A stretch of 64,000 bases of DNA from assembly GCF_050589685.1 (NCBI RefSeq), contig NZ_JBNGOS010000019.1, positions 1 through 64,000 of the forward strand. Direction: 5' to 3'. The stretch is from Saccharicrinis sp050589685 (GTDB lineage: Bacteria > Bacteroidota > Bacteroidia > Bacteroidales > Marinilabiliaceae). A program made the position numbers and the translations under genes. Under the pieces are notes generated by a model. The model was not told where the DNA came from. It searched no databases and saw only the letters and a list, made by a program, of their open reading frames with translations. Below, in pieces: positions 1 through 9,730 of this stretch (positions are counted from its first letter, which is position 1; every line of letters begins with the position of its first letter).

Positions 1-564
1 AGCTGTAAATCCCCAACAGTAAACAAATATCGTACATCTCCGATAAAAATCTATGACCTACTTGGTAGTGGGGATACACTTAAATAACCTTTTCTATTAT
101 AAAAAATATTGTTCTCTATCTTTCTATCACCTGAAAATCCAATTAATTATCCAATTACTAGTGCTTCCGTTAAAATATGTTTACGCAAGTTCTATTGCAA
201 ATAAGCTTGAACTCCTGTATGAGATAAGTATGTAATTATATGTTATTTGATGCTTAATTAAGGTGTCATATTATAATGAGACTCTTTTAAATGTGATTTA
301 TGATTCATATAATCAGCTATATAGGGTTTGTGTTCTTTTGTAATGATATTGATTCTTCGCTTTAAGGTTTCCGATAAAATGATACGCTATAGCTTTGTGT
401 CAACTTCGTTTTAAATCATGATTTAGTCCCTTTTGGGTATTCGAAAAGTTTACAATAATTAAGAAAATGGCTTGTTTTGCTAACATGAATTTTCAGAGTT
501 AGAGTTGTGATTGTTCAGCTGGAATTACAACTCATCATTTAAAAGTTAATTAAAAATAAGTTCT
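1..564. other. AT-rich intergenic leader upstream of susC
   Basis: No convincing gene was found. The only open frame (53-235) lacks a recognisable domain, a ribosome site and plausible codon use. The stretch is very AT-rich and probably carries the promoter and a long untranslated leader for the SusC operon. Confidence 0.6.
390..397 (+). promoter_or_regulatory. Possible Bacteroidota -7 promoter box (TAGCTTTG)
   Basis: TAGCTTTG matches the Bacteroidota -7 consensus TAnnTTTG and lies about 168 bases before the susC start. No clear TTG -33 element is seen at the expected distance, so this is a motif match only. Confidence 0.3.
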
Positions 565-3500
565 ATGAAAAGAAGACAATGTTACTCACGGTACAATGAT
601 TTCAGCTTGTTGAGTAAGTCTGTTAAGATTAAATCTTTTCTTCTTTTGTGTATACTATTGTTACAGGTTTCTAATACAATAGTATCTGCACAAAATAGTA
701 TTCAAGAAAAGATTACAATAACAGGAGTAGTTAGTGATGAATTTGGAGAAGCAATTCCTGGAGTTACTATATTATTAAAAGGTACCAGTTCGGGAATTAT
801 CACCGATTTAGACGGCAGATACAATTTTAAAGCACCCATGGATGCTACTTTGGTATTTTCTTTTGTAGGTATGAAAACCCGGGAAATACAAGTAAAAGGA
901 AAAACTACTATTGATGTTGTTTTAAAAACAGATGCCATTGGTTTGGATGAAGTTGTAGCCGTTGGTTATGGAGTTCAGAAGAAAGAAACTTTAACAGGAT
1001 CTATTGAAACTGTAAGAGCCGAAGTTTTCGAAGATCAAGCGGTATCCAGTCCCGCATTGGCACTTCAAGGTCAAACTCCAGGTTTGGTTGTAACAAGAAG
1101 TTCCTCACAACCTGGTGATGAAGGGATTGATTTTCAGATTAGAGGAGCTACCTCTGTGAATGGAGGCGAGCCATTGATTGTAATTGATGGTATTCCTGCA
1201 ATAAATACAGATGCTTTTTATAGTATGAATAGTGATGATATAGAGGCCATTAGTATTCTTAAAGATGGAGCAGCTGCGATATATGGTTCTAGGGCTGCTA
1301 ACGGAGTTATTTTGGTAACCACAAAAGGCGGTAACAAAGGAGGGGATGTACAGGTTAATTACAGTAGTTCTGTTCGTGTATCAACCCTCGGAATTAGTCC
1401 TGTTTCACCTACTATGCAGAATTACGGAACCGTTTGGTTAGAAGGGATAGAGCAGGATCGTTTGGCTGGTGATGTAGGTTATACGTGGAAGTGGACTGAA
1501 GAAAACCTAAGAAATATGCAAAGTGGGTACGAAGGTATTTATACTACTAGTACCTGGGGAGATGTTTATTTGGCTAATCACGTTAATTACGATGAGTTAT
1601 ATGGTAGTTCTGTCTCAGACCAACATAATCTAAGTATTTCAACTTCAAGTGAAAAATCAACAACTCGTGTTTCATTAAAGTATGCTCACGACAGAGGTAG
1701 TTTACAGCCTGCTTATGATGGAAAAGCGACTTATAATGCACGTATCAATAATGTACTCGATCTAAACGATTGGTTTCAAATAAGGAGTGGAGTTTCTTAT
1801 TTAAGGTATAAAATATTAAGACCTCAAGGAGGTTACAATGAATTGAATACAACTACGCAGGATCCCTCATTTTTTCCAGCAGTAAACCCTTACGGTCAAT
1901 GGAATGCTAATTTTGGTTACAAAGGAGGTGGAATAAATGCATTAGCAGAAACTGTTGATGGTGGTAAGGAAACTCAAATTAGAAACCAAGTTAAATTAAA
2001 TATCGAAGCTAAAGCTAAAATAAACAGGGATTTAAGCTTTAAGCTTACAGGTTCTTTAACGAGCGATTTTTATGAATATCAAAAATACACTCTAAATGTT
2101 CCTACTTATGGCTGGTTTGGTACAGAAGCGACTAGTTCAATTAGTCCAACATCAAGTATAGAGGAAAGTCAAAAGACAAGAAACTACCAAAACTATGGAG
2201 CCTATTTTGATTACAAGAAGTCGTTAGGAGATCACAATTTCGCAGCCATGGTAGGTGCTAACGGAGAGCTGTTTGACTACAATGAACTTATCGGCAAAAG
2301 AATTGGATTTGAAGATTATGGCGTATATAATATCAAATTAGGTTCTGAAGAAGGTGATGTAAGCAATAATGGCAACGCTGGTAATTATGGATATTTTGGA
2401 TTTGTAGGTAGATTGAACTATAACTATAAAAACAAATACCTGATTGAAGTAAGTGGCCGTAGAGATGGGTCTTCAAAGTTTGACGAAGGTTACAAGTTTA
2501 AGAATTATTTTGGAGGTTCTATGGGATGGATATTAACAGAGGAGGACTTCTTACAAAACAACCCTGTTTTGTCATTCTTTAAACTTCGTGCGAGTTATGG
2601 AGAAATGGGTAATAATACTGGTATTGGAGAACATGATTATGTTTCGACAATAAGCTATAACACGGCGGTTTTTGGTACCACAAATGCAGGGCAACAAACA
2701 ACATCTAAAGTTAGCTCAATTACGACTAATGAAAGGACTTGGGAAAAAGTATCAATAGCTACGATAGGTACCGATTTTAGATTATTTGATAATATGATGT
2801 TCGGATCGTTCGATTATTTCTTCAAGAAAAACGATGGAATGTTAATTTCAATTGAGAAACCAGCTATTTTAGGTGGTTCTGCTCCTAAATCGAATTATGG
2901 TGTCCTTGAAACAGAAGGATGGGAAGCATCATTAGGTATTAGAAAGCGTGTTTCAAAGGATTTTACTATCAGTCTTTCAATGAATATGAGTGATAGTAGA
3001 AACAAACTTGTTGAAATGGAAGGCGTAAGTGCGGTAAATGCTGGTTTAAACTCTAAAGTAGAAGGATATGCTCTAAACTCTTATTTTGTTTATGGTACTG
3101 ATGGTTATTTTGCTGACCAAGGTGAGGTTGATAACTATTACTCATTGTATTATGGTAATGGAGGTGAAGTACCAAGTCCTTATTCTACTTCAACTACTTT
3201 ACGCCCAGGAGATACCAGAAAATTGGATTTAGACGGAAGCGGCACTATTGAAGGAAGTGGGAATATTGATGAGGATGGTAAGTTAACAGGTGACCTCAAG
3301 CATGTTGGAGATAATGCAGCTCATTATACCTATGGAATTAATTTGGGGGCTGAGTATAAAAACTTCGATTTAACAGGATTCTTCCAAGGGGTATTAAACC
3401 AAAACGTTATTCGTACAGGCTATATGGCTTACCCAATGGTTCGTACATGGACGAATCAAACTTCATCTTACATTGGTAAAACCTGGACAGAAGAAAACAC

Positions 3501-3804
3501 AGGTGCCGCTTATCCAAGAATGACCAGTTACTATAAAAGAGCAGGATGGAACTGGGCAAATAACGACTTTATGGTTCAAAACAGCCGTTACCTCAGGTTA
3601 AAGTCTCTAGTGGTAGGTTATACCTTAAAAAACGTAAAAATCAGTAAGCATAATATAGATAAGTTACGTGTTTATTTCTCTGGCAACGACTTGTTTGAAT
3701 TTACCAGCATAAAAGATGGTTATGATCCAGAATATGGAGACAGTTCTAAAAAGGCATATCCTTTAGTAAGGTCGTGGTCGTTTGGACTTAACTTAACATT
3801 ATAA
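565..3804 (+). CDS. susC: SusC/RagA-family TonB-dependent outer membrane transporter
   Basis: A 1079-residue outer-membrane transporter that takes up oligosaccharides with its SusD partner, powered by TonB. A long N-terminus and hydrophobic signal (about residues 20-43) precede a carboxypeptidase-D regulatory-like beta-sandwich (about 48-122, ITGVVSDEFGEAIPGV). A DEVVAVGYG segment and a plug domain follow (about 130-255, with the usual DGAAAIYGSRAANGVILVTT region), then a beta-barrel rich in aromatic residues ending in SWSFGLNLTL. The length is typical of the family. The SusD gene starts 10 bases downstream, so the two are surely co-transcribed. It is the first gene of the locus and the only SusC in the window. 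The substrate cannot be read from the sequence; the downstream GH88 enzyme suggests uronic-acid-containing oligosaccharides. Confidence 0.97.
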   Translation: MKRRQCYSRYNDFSLLSKSVKIKSFLLLCILLLQVSNTIVSAQNSIQEKITITGVVSDEFGEAIPGVTILLKGTSSGIITDLDGRYNFKAPMDATLVFSFVGMKTREIQVKGKTTIDVVLKTDAIGLDEVVAVGYGVQKKETLTGSIETVRAEVFEDQAVSSPALALQGQTPGLVVTRSSSQPGDEGIDFQIRGATSVNGGEPLIVIDGIPAINTDAFYSMNSDDIEAISILKDGAAAIYGSRAANGVILVTTKGGNKGGDVQVNYSSSVRVSTLGISPVSPTMQNYGTVWLEGIEQDRLAGDVGYTWKWTEENLRNMQSGYEGIYTTSTWGDVYLANHVNYDELYGSSVSDQHNLSISTSSEKSTTRVSLKYAHDRGSLQPAYDGKATYNARINNVLDLNDWFQIRSGVSYLRYKILRPQGGYNELNTTTQDPSFFPAVNPYGQWNANFGYKGGGINALAETVDGGKETQIRNQVKLNIEAKAKINRDLSFKLTGSLTSDFYEYQKYTLNVPTYGWFGTEATSSISPTSSIEESQKTRNYQNYGAYFDYKKSLGDHNFAAMVGANGELFDYNELIGKRIGFEDYGVYNIKLGSEEGDVSNNGNAGNYGYFGFVGRLNYNYKNKYLIEVSGRRDGSSKFDEGYKFKNYFGGSMGWILTEEDFLQNNPVLSFFKLRASYGEMGNNTGIGEHDYVSTISYNTAVFGTTNAGQQTTSKVSSITTNERTWEKVSIATIGTDFRLFDNMMFGSFDYFFKKNDGMLISIEKPAILGGSAPKSNYGVLETEGWEASLGIRKRVSKDFTISLSMNMSDSRNKLVEMEGVSAVNAGLNSKVEGYALNSYFVYGTDGYFADQGEVDNYYSLYYGNGGEVPSPYSTSTTLRPGDTRKLDLDGSGTIEGSGNIDEDGKLTGDLKHVGDNAAHYTYGINLGAEYKNFDLTGFFQGVLNQNVIRTGYMAYPMVRTWTNQTSSYIGKTWTEENTGAAYPRMTSYYKRAGWNWANNDFMVQNSRYLRLKSLVVGYTLKNVKISKHNIDKLRVYFSGNDLFEFTSIKDGYDPEYGDSSKKAYPLVRSWSFGLNLTL

Positions 3805-3814
3805 TATTAGAAGT

Positions 3815-5566
3815 ATGAATAAGATTGGAATTTATATAATATCAATTACTTTATTACTATTCACTGCATGTGATAAGTTTATCGAGCTGGATCCTTTAGA
3901 CGAAATTACAGAGGCAGCTTATTATAACACACCGGAACATTTCAGAACAGGTTCAAACCTTTTTTATAAATCGATGGTGGGAATGAGAAGAATGGATGCT
4001 GTACATACTACCGATTATGGTAGCGATTTGATTGCCTATAATGCCGATTCGAGAGAGTATGGTAGAGGTGTTGTAACAGTGCCACTTACTGACGATACGT
4101 GGTGGGATGACAGTTATACTGCCATCAGAAATATAAATATTCTATTACAAAAAGCTGAGGAGTATGAGGGGGATAAAACCGAAATTGCCCAATATGTGGC
4201 AACGGCTTATTTCTTTAGGGCATACCAAAACTTTATATTGCTGCAACGTTATGGAGGTGTTCCTATAATTACAACAGTAGTAGATGTAGATTCTGAAGAG
4301 CTGGAAGGTCAAAGAAATAGTAGATACGAAGTAGTGTATCAAATTTTAAGCGATTTAGATATGGCCACCACAGACTTATTGCCTGAGCAAAGTATAGCTG
4401 TTGCAGATAAAGGAAAAATTAGCAAGTGGGCAGCCGAGGCTTTAAAAGCTAAAGTGTTATTGTATGAAGCAACATGGGAAAAATATGTTGGTACAACTAC
4501 TGATGGAGATGGTGAAACCAGTGGAGCTGGTTCAGTAATTCCAGAAGGTTATCCATCAGTTGATGAAATGCTTGCGGAAGCCATTTCTTTATCAATAGAT
4601 GTTATTGATAACGGAGGGTACGAGTTATGGAACCATAACGAAGAGCTAGATAACCTAAGTATGCTTTACTTATTTAATTTAGAGGATGAAGGCTCAAACC
4701 CAGCAGGTTTAACAAAAGAATCTAACAACGAATTTATTCTGTATACCAAATATGATTTTGTGTATTACCAGGGAAATACAAATATCAGTCATGGTGTTAG
4801 AAATAGGTTGTCACCAAGTAGGAAGTTTTTAGATATGTTTTTATGCACCGATGGACTACCTGCAAACCAGTCTGATTTATTTCAAGGATATGCAACTATT
4901 TCCAGTCAGTATCAAAACCGTGATTATCGTTTAACTTCATATTTCTGTGATTTTGATACTTGGGACACTCCTGCAGATAATCAGAACCCAGTTGAAATTA
5001 ATGCACGTAAGTTTCATTCTTATCCAGGTTACAGGGATGATAAAACAGAGTCCTTTGATTTTCCTCAAATTAGGTTAGCTGAAGTTTATCTGACTTTTGC
5101 AGAGGCAACATATGAGTTAAACGGTTCCATTACCAATGCAGAGCTGGATTATTCAATTAACAAAGTTCGTGCACGTTCTGGTGTTGCAGGTGTTTCCAAT
5201 GAAAAAGCAGCTGCCTATAATTTAGATTTAAAAGAGGAAATCCGCAGAGAACGTACCGTTGAGCTTTTTGCTGAAACAAACAGGTATTACGATTTAAAAC
5301 GTTGGGGAATAGCCGAGCAAGAACTAAATGCAGACATTTTTAGCCATGTTGTTGAAGGAACTATTCTGGAAACAGATCCTAGTGTTTATAATTCGGGAGA
5401 CTATCCATATGGGCAGCAGGTTACTACAACAGCCGACGGTGAACTGTCGACACTTTTAGTTGATCCGGCAAGCAATCGCCATTTTGAAAGAAAGCATTAC
5501 TTAATGCCTATCCCATCATCTCAAATTAATTTAAGTGCTAAGTTATTGCAAAACCCTGGCTATTAA
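3815..5566 (+). CDS. susD: SusD/RagB-family surface glycan-binding lipoprotein
   Basis: A 583-residue lipoprotein that caps the SusC barrel and binds glycan at the cell surface. The N-terminus ends in a lipobox (LLLFTAC, Cys about residue 19) followed by DKFIELDPLDEITEAAYY, typical of RagB/SusD mature starts. TPR-like helices follow, with ATAYFFRAYQNFILLQRYGG as the family hallmark near residues 128-147. The C-terminal SusD domain contains RLAEVYLTFAEATYELNG, IRRERTVELFAE and a closing MPIPSSQINLS, all characteristic. It sits 10 bases after susC and 12 before the TIG lipoprotein. It is intact and of normal length. Confidence 0.97.
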   Translation: MNKIGIYIISITLLLFTACDKFIELDPLDEITEAAYYNTPEHFRTGSNLFYKSMVGMRRMDAVHTTDYGSDLIAYNADSREYGRGVVTVPLTDDTWWDDSYTAIRNINILLQKAEEYEGDKTEIAQYVATAYFFRAYQNFILLQRYGGVPIITTVVDVDSEELEGQRNSRYEVVYQILSDLDMATTDLLPEQSIAVADKGKISKWAAEALKAKVLLYEATWEKYVGTTTDGDGETSGAGSVIPEGYPSVDEMLAEAISLSIDVIDNGGYELWNHNEELDNLSMLYLFNLEDEGSNPAGLTKESNNEFILYTKYDFVYYQGNTNISHGVRNRLSPSRKFLDMFLCTDGLPANQSDLFQGYATISSQYQNRDYRLTSYFCDFDTWDTPADNQNPVEINARKFHSYPGYRDDKTESFDFPQIRLAEVYLTFAEATYELNGSITNAELDYSINKVRARSGVAGVSNEKAAAYNLDLKEEIRRERTVELFAETNRYYDLKRWGIAEQELNADIFSHVVEGTILETDPSVYNSGDYPYGQQVTTTADGELSTLLVDPASNRHFERKHYLMPIPSSQINLSAKLLQNPGY

Positions 5567-5578
5567 TTAAAAGTCGAA

Positions 5579-6694
5579 ATGATTATGAAGAATAAATATA
5601 TATATATCACTTTGATTGTGATAGCAATAGTAAATTCAGTTTTAATGTCTTCTTGCGAAATGGAAGAAGATTTTGAAAAAGATGTGCCAACAACACCTGA
5701 GATTATGGTAACGGGTTTCTCTCCTAAAGAAGGATATGCGGGTTCAACCGTTACTATTACAGGAAGTGAGTTTGGTGAATATTCTCAAGCAGCTAAGATT
5801 TATTTTAATGGAGTTTTGGCAGAAGATATTACGAGTTATACCAATAGTGAAATTCAGGTCGTGGTTCCTGGTGATGCTGTTACAGGTAAATTACTTGTAA
5901 ATGTATGGACACATAATGTTGAGACAAGCGAAGATTTTGAAGTTCTACCAGGGATGGAGATTGATGGAATCTCACCTAATAAAGCGGCAGCTGGTGAGGA
6001 GGTAATCATAACTGGTCAAAACTTTGGATCTGATATAAACGATGTGACCGTTTATTTTCAAGAAGGTGTTGAAGCAGAGATTATATCTATCAATGATAAT
6101 AAGATAATTGTTAAGGTTCCTATAGGTGGTGAATCAGGGGTAATAACTATTGCAAAAGGAATACAGGAACTTAACGGACCTGAATTTTTCTATCCTGTTA
6201 TTGTACAACATTACTTCGATACAGATGGAGATTCTGAAGGTTGGTATATCAATAATTATGGTTATGGAGCTACCTACAATGTAAGTGGAGGTTCGTTTAA
6301 TGTAGACTATGATATGAGTCAGGCAACTTATAATCGTGCCAATCTTATATACGATAACCTGCAGGTTGATCCAGGTGAATATCCAATTCTGGCTATCAGA
6401 TGGACGAATGCACCAACCCGTACTTTCCAGTTGCACTGTAATTTAGGTACACACAATAACGATAAATCAGGGGGTAACCATGATGGTGTGTTAGATGGTA
6501 ATGTATACTACTACGATTTAACCAAAGGTTTTAATGGAACCAACTTCCTTTCGTTAACAGAGCCTACAACATTGGATTATCTACAATGGAAAGTTACCGA
6601 AAATGTTTCTACTGGTCTTCCAGGATATTCAGTAGACTGGATTCTAAACTTTAAATCGGTTGAGGAACTGGAAGAATACTTGGCTAATAACTAA
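5579..6694 (+). CDS. IPT/TIG-domain surface glycan-binding lipoprotein
   Basis: A 371-residue lipoprotein in the SusE/SusF position, likely a surface glycan-binding protein. A signal ends at SVLMSSC (lipobox). Two IPT/TIG immunoglobulin-like repeats follow (about residues 42-120 and 124-203), each with the ITGxxFG pattern (VTITGSEFGEYSQAAKIYF; VIITGQNFGSDINDVTVYF). The C-terminal module (about 210-370) contains YNRANLIYDN and RTFQLHCNLGTHNND and is closely related to the protein at 7595-8413. It may be the domain Pfam calls DUF4979, from memory. ATG codons at 5579 and 5585 are both possible starts. A perfect inverted repeat follows the stop. The binding role is inferred from position and architecture. 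Confidence 0.85.
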   Translation: MIMKNKYIYITLIVIAIVNSVLMSSCEMEEDFEKDVPTTPEIMVTGFSPKEGYAGSTVTITGSEFGEYSQAAKIYFNGVLAEDITSYTNSEIQVVVPGDAVTGKLLVNVWTHNVETSEDFEVLPGMEIDGISPNKAAAGEEVIITGQNFGSDINDVTVYFQEGVEAEIISINDNKIIVKVPIGGESGVITIAKGIQELNGPEFFYPVIVQHYFDTDGDSEGWYINNYGYGATYNVSGGSFNVDYDMSQATYNRANLIYDNLQVDPGEYPILAIRWTNAPTRTFQLHCNLGTHNNDKSGGNHDGVLDGNVYYYDLTKGFNGTNFLSLTEPTTLDYLQWKVTENVSTGLPGYSVDWILNFKSVEELEEYLANN

Positions 6695-6704
6695 TAAAAT
6701 GCAT

Positions 6705-6739
6705 TTCCTGATTAGATGTTAATTACTTCTAATCAGGAA
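6705..6739 (+). terminator. 12-bp perfect hairpin after the TIG lipoprotein gene
   Basis: TTCCTGATTAGA (6705-6716) and TCTAATCAGGAA (6728-6739) are perfectly complementary around an 11-base loop. No T-run follows, so it may be an mRNA-stabilising or partial-termination element between the SusCD-TIG block and the next genes rather than a full terminator. Confidence 0.45.
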
Positions 6740-6767
6740 CCATTAATAATCACTAAAAAATCTTATT

Positions 6768-7565
6768 ATGAAAAATTTTACCATCTGTTTTAAAACAATA
6801 TTGCTGTTTGCCTTTTGTTTGGCAACGTTTAACTTATCTGCCCAATCAGGAGATTTTGAGTTTCTTTTTGATACCGATGAAGATAAAGAAGGATGGGTTA
6901 CGTTTAATGGAGGAGCCATATCAGTTGCTTCTGGTTCTCTAACTTATACTTATGGAATTTCTACTGATGGTTTTCAACTTAATCCACCAAGCGAAGATAT
7001 TTATGTTGAAAAAGCTAATTACCCTTATTTAGCCATGCAGTTATCGCATCAACCAGCCATAAGAACGTATATGTATTGTAAAGTAAATGGTGTTGGAGCT
7101 TGGTATGGAAACAAAGTTAATGCTATTGATGATGCTGTTGTAAATGCAGCCAATGTATTTTATTATGATCTAAGTGGCGACAATTTCCCAGATGTTGCTT
7201 TAGCAGATGGGAAAATAGATCGTTTGATATTTAATTTGGAAGATGGAACACATACTACAGTAGATGTAGATTGGATTAAAACATTTGCCTCGGTAGAAGC
7301 GATTAAGACCTATGCAAATATACAATCAACTGATCTGGGGGATGATGTAAATCAACAACAAACTAAAGTTATTTCTGGAAGAAATAAAATTTACATACAA
7401 CAATGTGAGTTAAACGCTAAAGTTGAAGTGTTTGATATCTCAGGAAGGTTTGTACATAGCTCAGTGGCTACAACAAATGAATTGTCAATTGCTTCAGATA
7501 AAGGAATTTTTATTGTAAAAGTAAGTGGTGATTCAACAATTACCCAAAAAGTTGTGGTGTTTTAA
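6768..7565 (+). CDS. Secreted T9SS cargo protein with a module distantly related to the TIG-protein tail
   Basis: A 265-residue secreted protein of unknown function. The signal peptide ends near FNLSAQS. A beta-rich module (about residues 28-180) opens with FLFDTDEDKEGW and ends with VDWIKTFASVEAIKTY, matching the frame of the TIG lipoprotein tail (YFDTDGDSEGW ... VDWILNFKSVEELEEY) at low similarity. The last 70 or so residues form a type A T9SS sorting domain (KVEVFDISGRFVHSS, closing KGIFIVKVSGDSTITQKVVVF-like), so the protein should cross the outer membrane by type IX secretion. It probably binds the target glycan. No catalytic motif was recognised. Confidence 0.7.
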   Translation: MKNFTICFKTILLFAFCLATFNLSAQSGDFEFLFDTDEDKEGWVTFNGGAISVASGSLTYTYGISTDGFQLNPPSEDIYVEKANYPYLAMQLSHQPAIRTYMYCKVNGVGAWYGNKVNAIDDAVVNAANVFYYDLSGDNFPDVALADGKIDRLIFNLEDGTHTTVDVDWIKTFASVEAIKTYANIQSTDLGDDVNQQQTKVISGRNKIYIQQCELNAKVEVFDISGRFVHSSVATTNELSIASDKGIFIVKVSGDSTITQKVVVF

Positions 7566-7594
7566 TCAACACTTTAATTACCTAATGGTCAATT

Positions 7595-8413
7595 ATGAAG
7601 AATCTATTTAGCTATAAATTGCGTGTGTTAACTCTATTGTTCATCGTTTTGCAGGTAAGGATGTTTATTTCTGCACAAGAAAGTGCATTAAGTTACGAGT
7701 TTAACACTAACAATAAGTCAGAAGGATGGAGTATTCACCATTATGGATATGGTGCTACAGCACAAGTTAGCGGAGGGTCTTTTAATGTTAGTTATAACTT
7801 AAGCCAAGAAACTTATAATAGAGCTAACCTTATTATTAATGACTTAACTGTATACCCTGCTTCTTATCCAATATTGGCCATTAAGTGGATTAATGCTCCT
7901 GTTCATACGTTTCAATTACATTGTAATTTAGGAACCTATAAAAACGACGCTACAGGGGCAAACCACGACGGAGTATTAGCAGATAATGTTTATTATTACG
8001 ACTTAAGAAATTCGTTTGGTTCTTCTGAAAATAACTTGTCGTTAACAGAGCCAACTATTTTAAATTATTTGCAGTGGAAAGTTACAGAGAATATTATTGA
8101 GGGAACTGCGGGATATTCTATTGAGTGGATAAAGACATTTACCAGTATAGAGGCACTGGAAGAAGCTTTACTTGCAATGGATGTGGATGATCAAAATCTA
8201 GATGCGGATTATAGTATACTATCAGGGGAAAATGAGATAACAATTACAGGTAACGGAAAGAATTCTTCTGCAACAATATATAATATGGCAGGGAAGGTAG
8301 TTGGCTCTGCAATAACCATAGATGACAGAATGACTTTTAAATGTAAACCAGGTATTTATATTTTGAAGGTTGCAGGGATATCGGTAACTACTAAAAAGGT
8401 TATTGTGTATTAA
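7595..8413 (+). CDS. Secreted T9SS cargo protein, close paralogue of the TIG-protein C-terminal module
   Basis: A 272-residue protein with a signal peptide (about residues 1-28, ending ISAQES). Its module (about 32-190) shares most positions with the C-terminus of the TIG lipoprotein at 5579-6694: SQETYNRANLI, HTFQLHCNLGTYKND, NHDGVL and NYLQWKVTEN are all paralleled there. A T9SS type A tail follows (about 205-272, ATIYNMAGKVVGS ... GIYILKVAGISV). The likely role is soluble or surface-attached glycan binding. It lies 29 bases after its relative at 6768-7565. No enzyme motif was seen. Confidence 0.72.
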   Translation: MKNLFSYKLRVLTLLFIVLQVRMFISAQESALSYEFNTNNKSEGWSIHHYGYGATAQVSGGSFNVSYNLSQETYNRANLIINDLTVYPASYPILAIKWINAPVHTFQLHCNLGTYKNDATGANHDGVLADNVYYYDLRNSFGSSENNLSLTEPTILNYLQWKVTENIIEGTAGYSIEWIKTFTSIEALEEALLAMDVDDQNLDADYSILSGENEITITGNGKNSSATIYNMAGKVVGSAITIDDRMTFKCKPGIYILKVAGISVTTKKVIVY

Positions 8414-8487
8414 GTAAGATGAAAAGTTTATACAGATAAAGTCTATGCTATCATAGGCACAAAAATTAAGGTTTTAATATACGACAT

Positions 8488-9681
8488 ATGAAATTGAATA
8501 AGGGAGTGGTAATTTTCGTTTTAATAATTGCCATGTTAGGGTGTAAAAATACTCAGGTGAAGAATCGTAGTTTTGATGCTAAAAAGCTATTAAAGCACAG
8601 TGTGTTAAAAGTAAAAGAAGCAGCTGATTACTTAACGGCGACAGATAGTTTTCCTCGTCATATCCCAGAGGGAGAATTAAAATGGGAATGTGTTGGAGTG
8701 CGAGATTGGTGCAGTGGTTTTTGGCCTGGGGTATTATGGTATGCCTATGAATTTTCAGGAGATGAAGAAATAAAAGAACAAGCACAACAATTTACTGCTC
8801 CTTTAAAAGAAATAGCTTATACACCTGCCCTGGATCATGATATCGGTTTTCAAATGTTCCCGAGTTATGGAAATGCTTATCGTTTAACAGGAAATGATCA
8901 GTATAAAGAAATACTTCTCTCGGCAGCTGATACGCTAGCTACGTTATACAACCCCATTGTTGGATCGATTCATTCCTGGCCAATGAAACCTCAATATCCG
9001 CACAATACCATTATCGACAATATGATGAATCTGGAACTGTTGTTTTGGGCGGCTAAGAATGGTGGAGGTAAACATCTAAGGGATATCGCAGAAAATCATG
9101 CCGAGGTGACCATGAAAAACATTGTTCGACCTGATTATTCCGCTTACCACCTGGCCTCATTTGACGATAAAACTGGAGCTTTTATTGAAGGAAAAGCTCA
9201 CCAAGGTTATGCCGATAATTCGATGTGGGCACGTGGACAAACCTGGGGTATTTATGGTTTTGCCATTGCATATAGAGAAACAGGAAGGAAAGACTTTTTA
9301 GAAACTTCCATGAAAATGGCTGATAAATTCATAGAGCGTCTTCCTGAAGATGGTATCCCGTTTTGGGACTTTGATGATCCAGCTATACCAAACACACCTA
9401 AAGATGCTTCTGCAGCTGCAGTTGCTGCTTGTGGAATGTTTGAGTTATACGAGCTTTTAAATGATCAAGCGAGTAAACAAAAATATTATGATGAAGCGGT
9501 AGAGCTACTTAAGCGACTTTCAACAGATGATTATTTAAGTGCGGATGCCAATGTGGCCATTCTTGAGCATTCAGTTGGTCATATGCCTAAAAAGTGGGAA
9601 ATAGATGTGCCGATTATTTATGCCGATTATTATTATTTAGAGGCACTATTGAGACTTAAGAAATTGCAAGATAAAGTATAG
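8488..9681 (+). CDS. GH88-family unsaturated glucuronyl/galacturonyl hydrolase (lipoprotein)
   Basis: A 397-residue enzyme that hydrates and removes the 4,5-unsaturated uronic acid left at the non-reducing end after polysaccharide lyase cleavage. A short signal ends in a lipobox (IIAMLGC). The (alpha/alpha)6-barrel carries both acidic residues expected from Bacillus UGL Asp88/Asp149: Asp118 in ALDHDIGF and Asp177 in NTIIDNMMN. Other GH88 marks are WCSGFWPG, YADNSMWARGQTWGIYGF and DASAAAVAACGMFEL. Its presence is the best clue that the target polymer contains uronic acids and is first cut by a lyase; the neighbouring beta-helix proteins are the candidates for that step. Family call is firm; the exact linkage is unknown. 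Confidence 0.93.
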   Translation: MKLNKGVVIFVLIIAMLGCKNTQVKNRSFDAKKLLKHSVLKVKEAADYLTATDSFPRHIPEGELKWECVGVRDWCSGFWPGVLWYAYEFSGDEEIKEQAQQFTAPLKEIAYTPALDHDIGFQMFPSYGNAYRLTGNDQYKEILLSAADTLATLYNPIVGSIHSWPMKPQYPHNTIIDNMMNLELLFWAAKNGGGKHLRDIAENHAEVTMKNIVRPDYSAYHLASFDDKTGAFIEGKAHQGYADNSMWARGQTWGIYGFAIAYRETGRKDFLETSMKMADKFIERLPEDGIPFWDFDDPAIPNTPKDASAAAVAACGMFELYELLNDQASKQKYYDEAVELLKRLSTDDYLSADANVAILEHSVGHMPKKWEIDVPIIYADYYYLEALLRLKKLQDKV

Positions 9682-9730
9682 TGTTTATCCGTGTTAAGAA
9701 GTTGTAATTCAATTAATAAACTAAACAGTT

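Noticed and set aside
53..235. 60-codon open frame at the left edge
   Set aside because: Low-complexity, hydrophobic AT-rich translation, no ribosome site and no recognisable domain.
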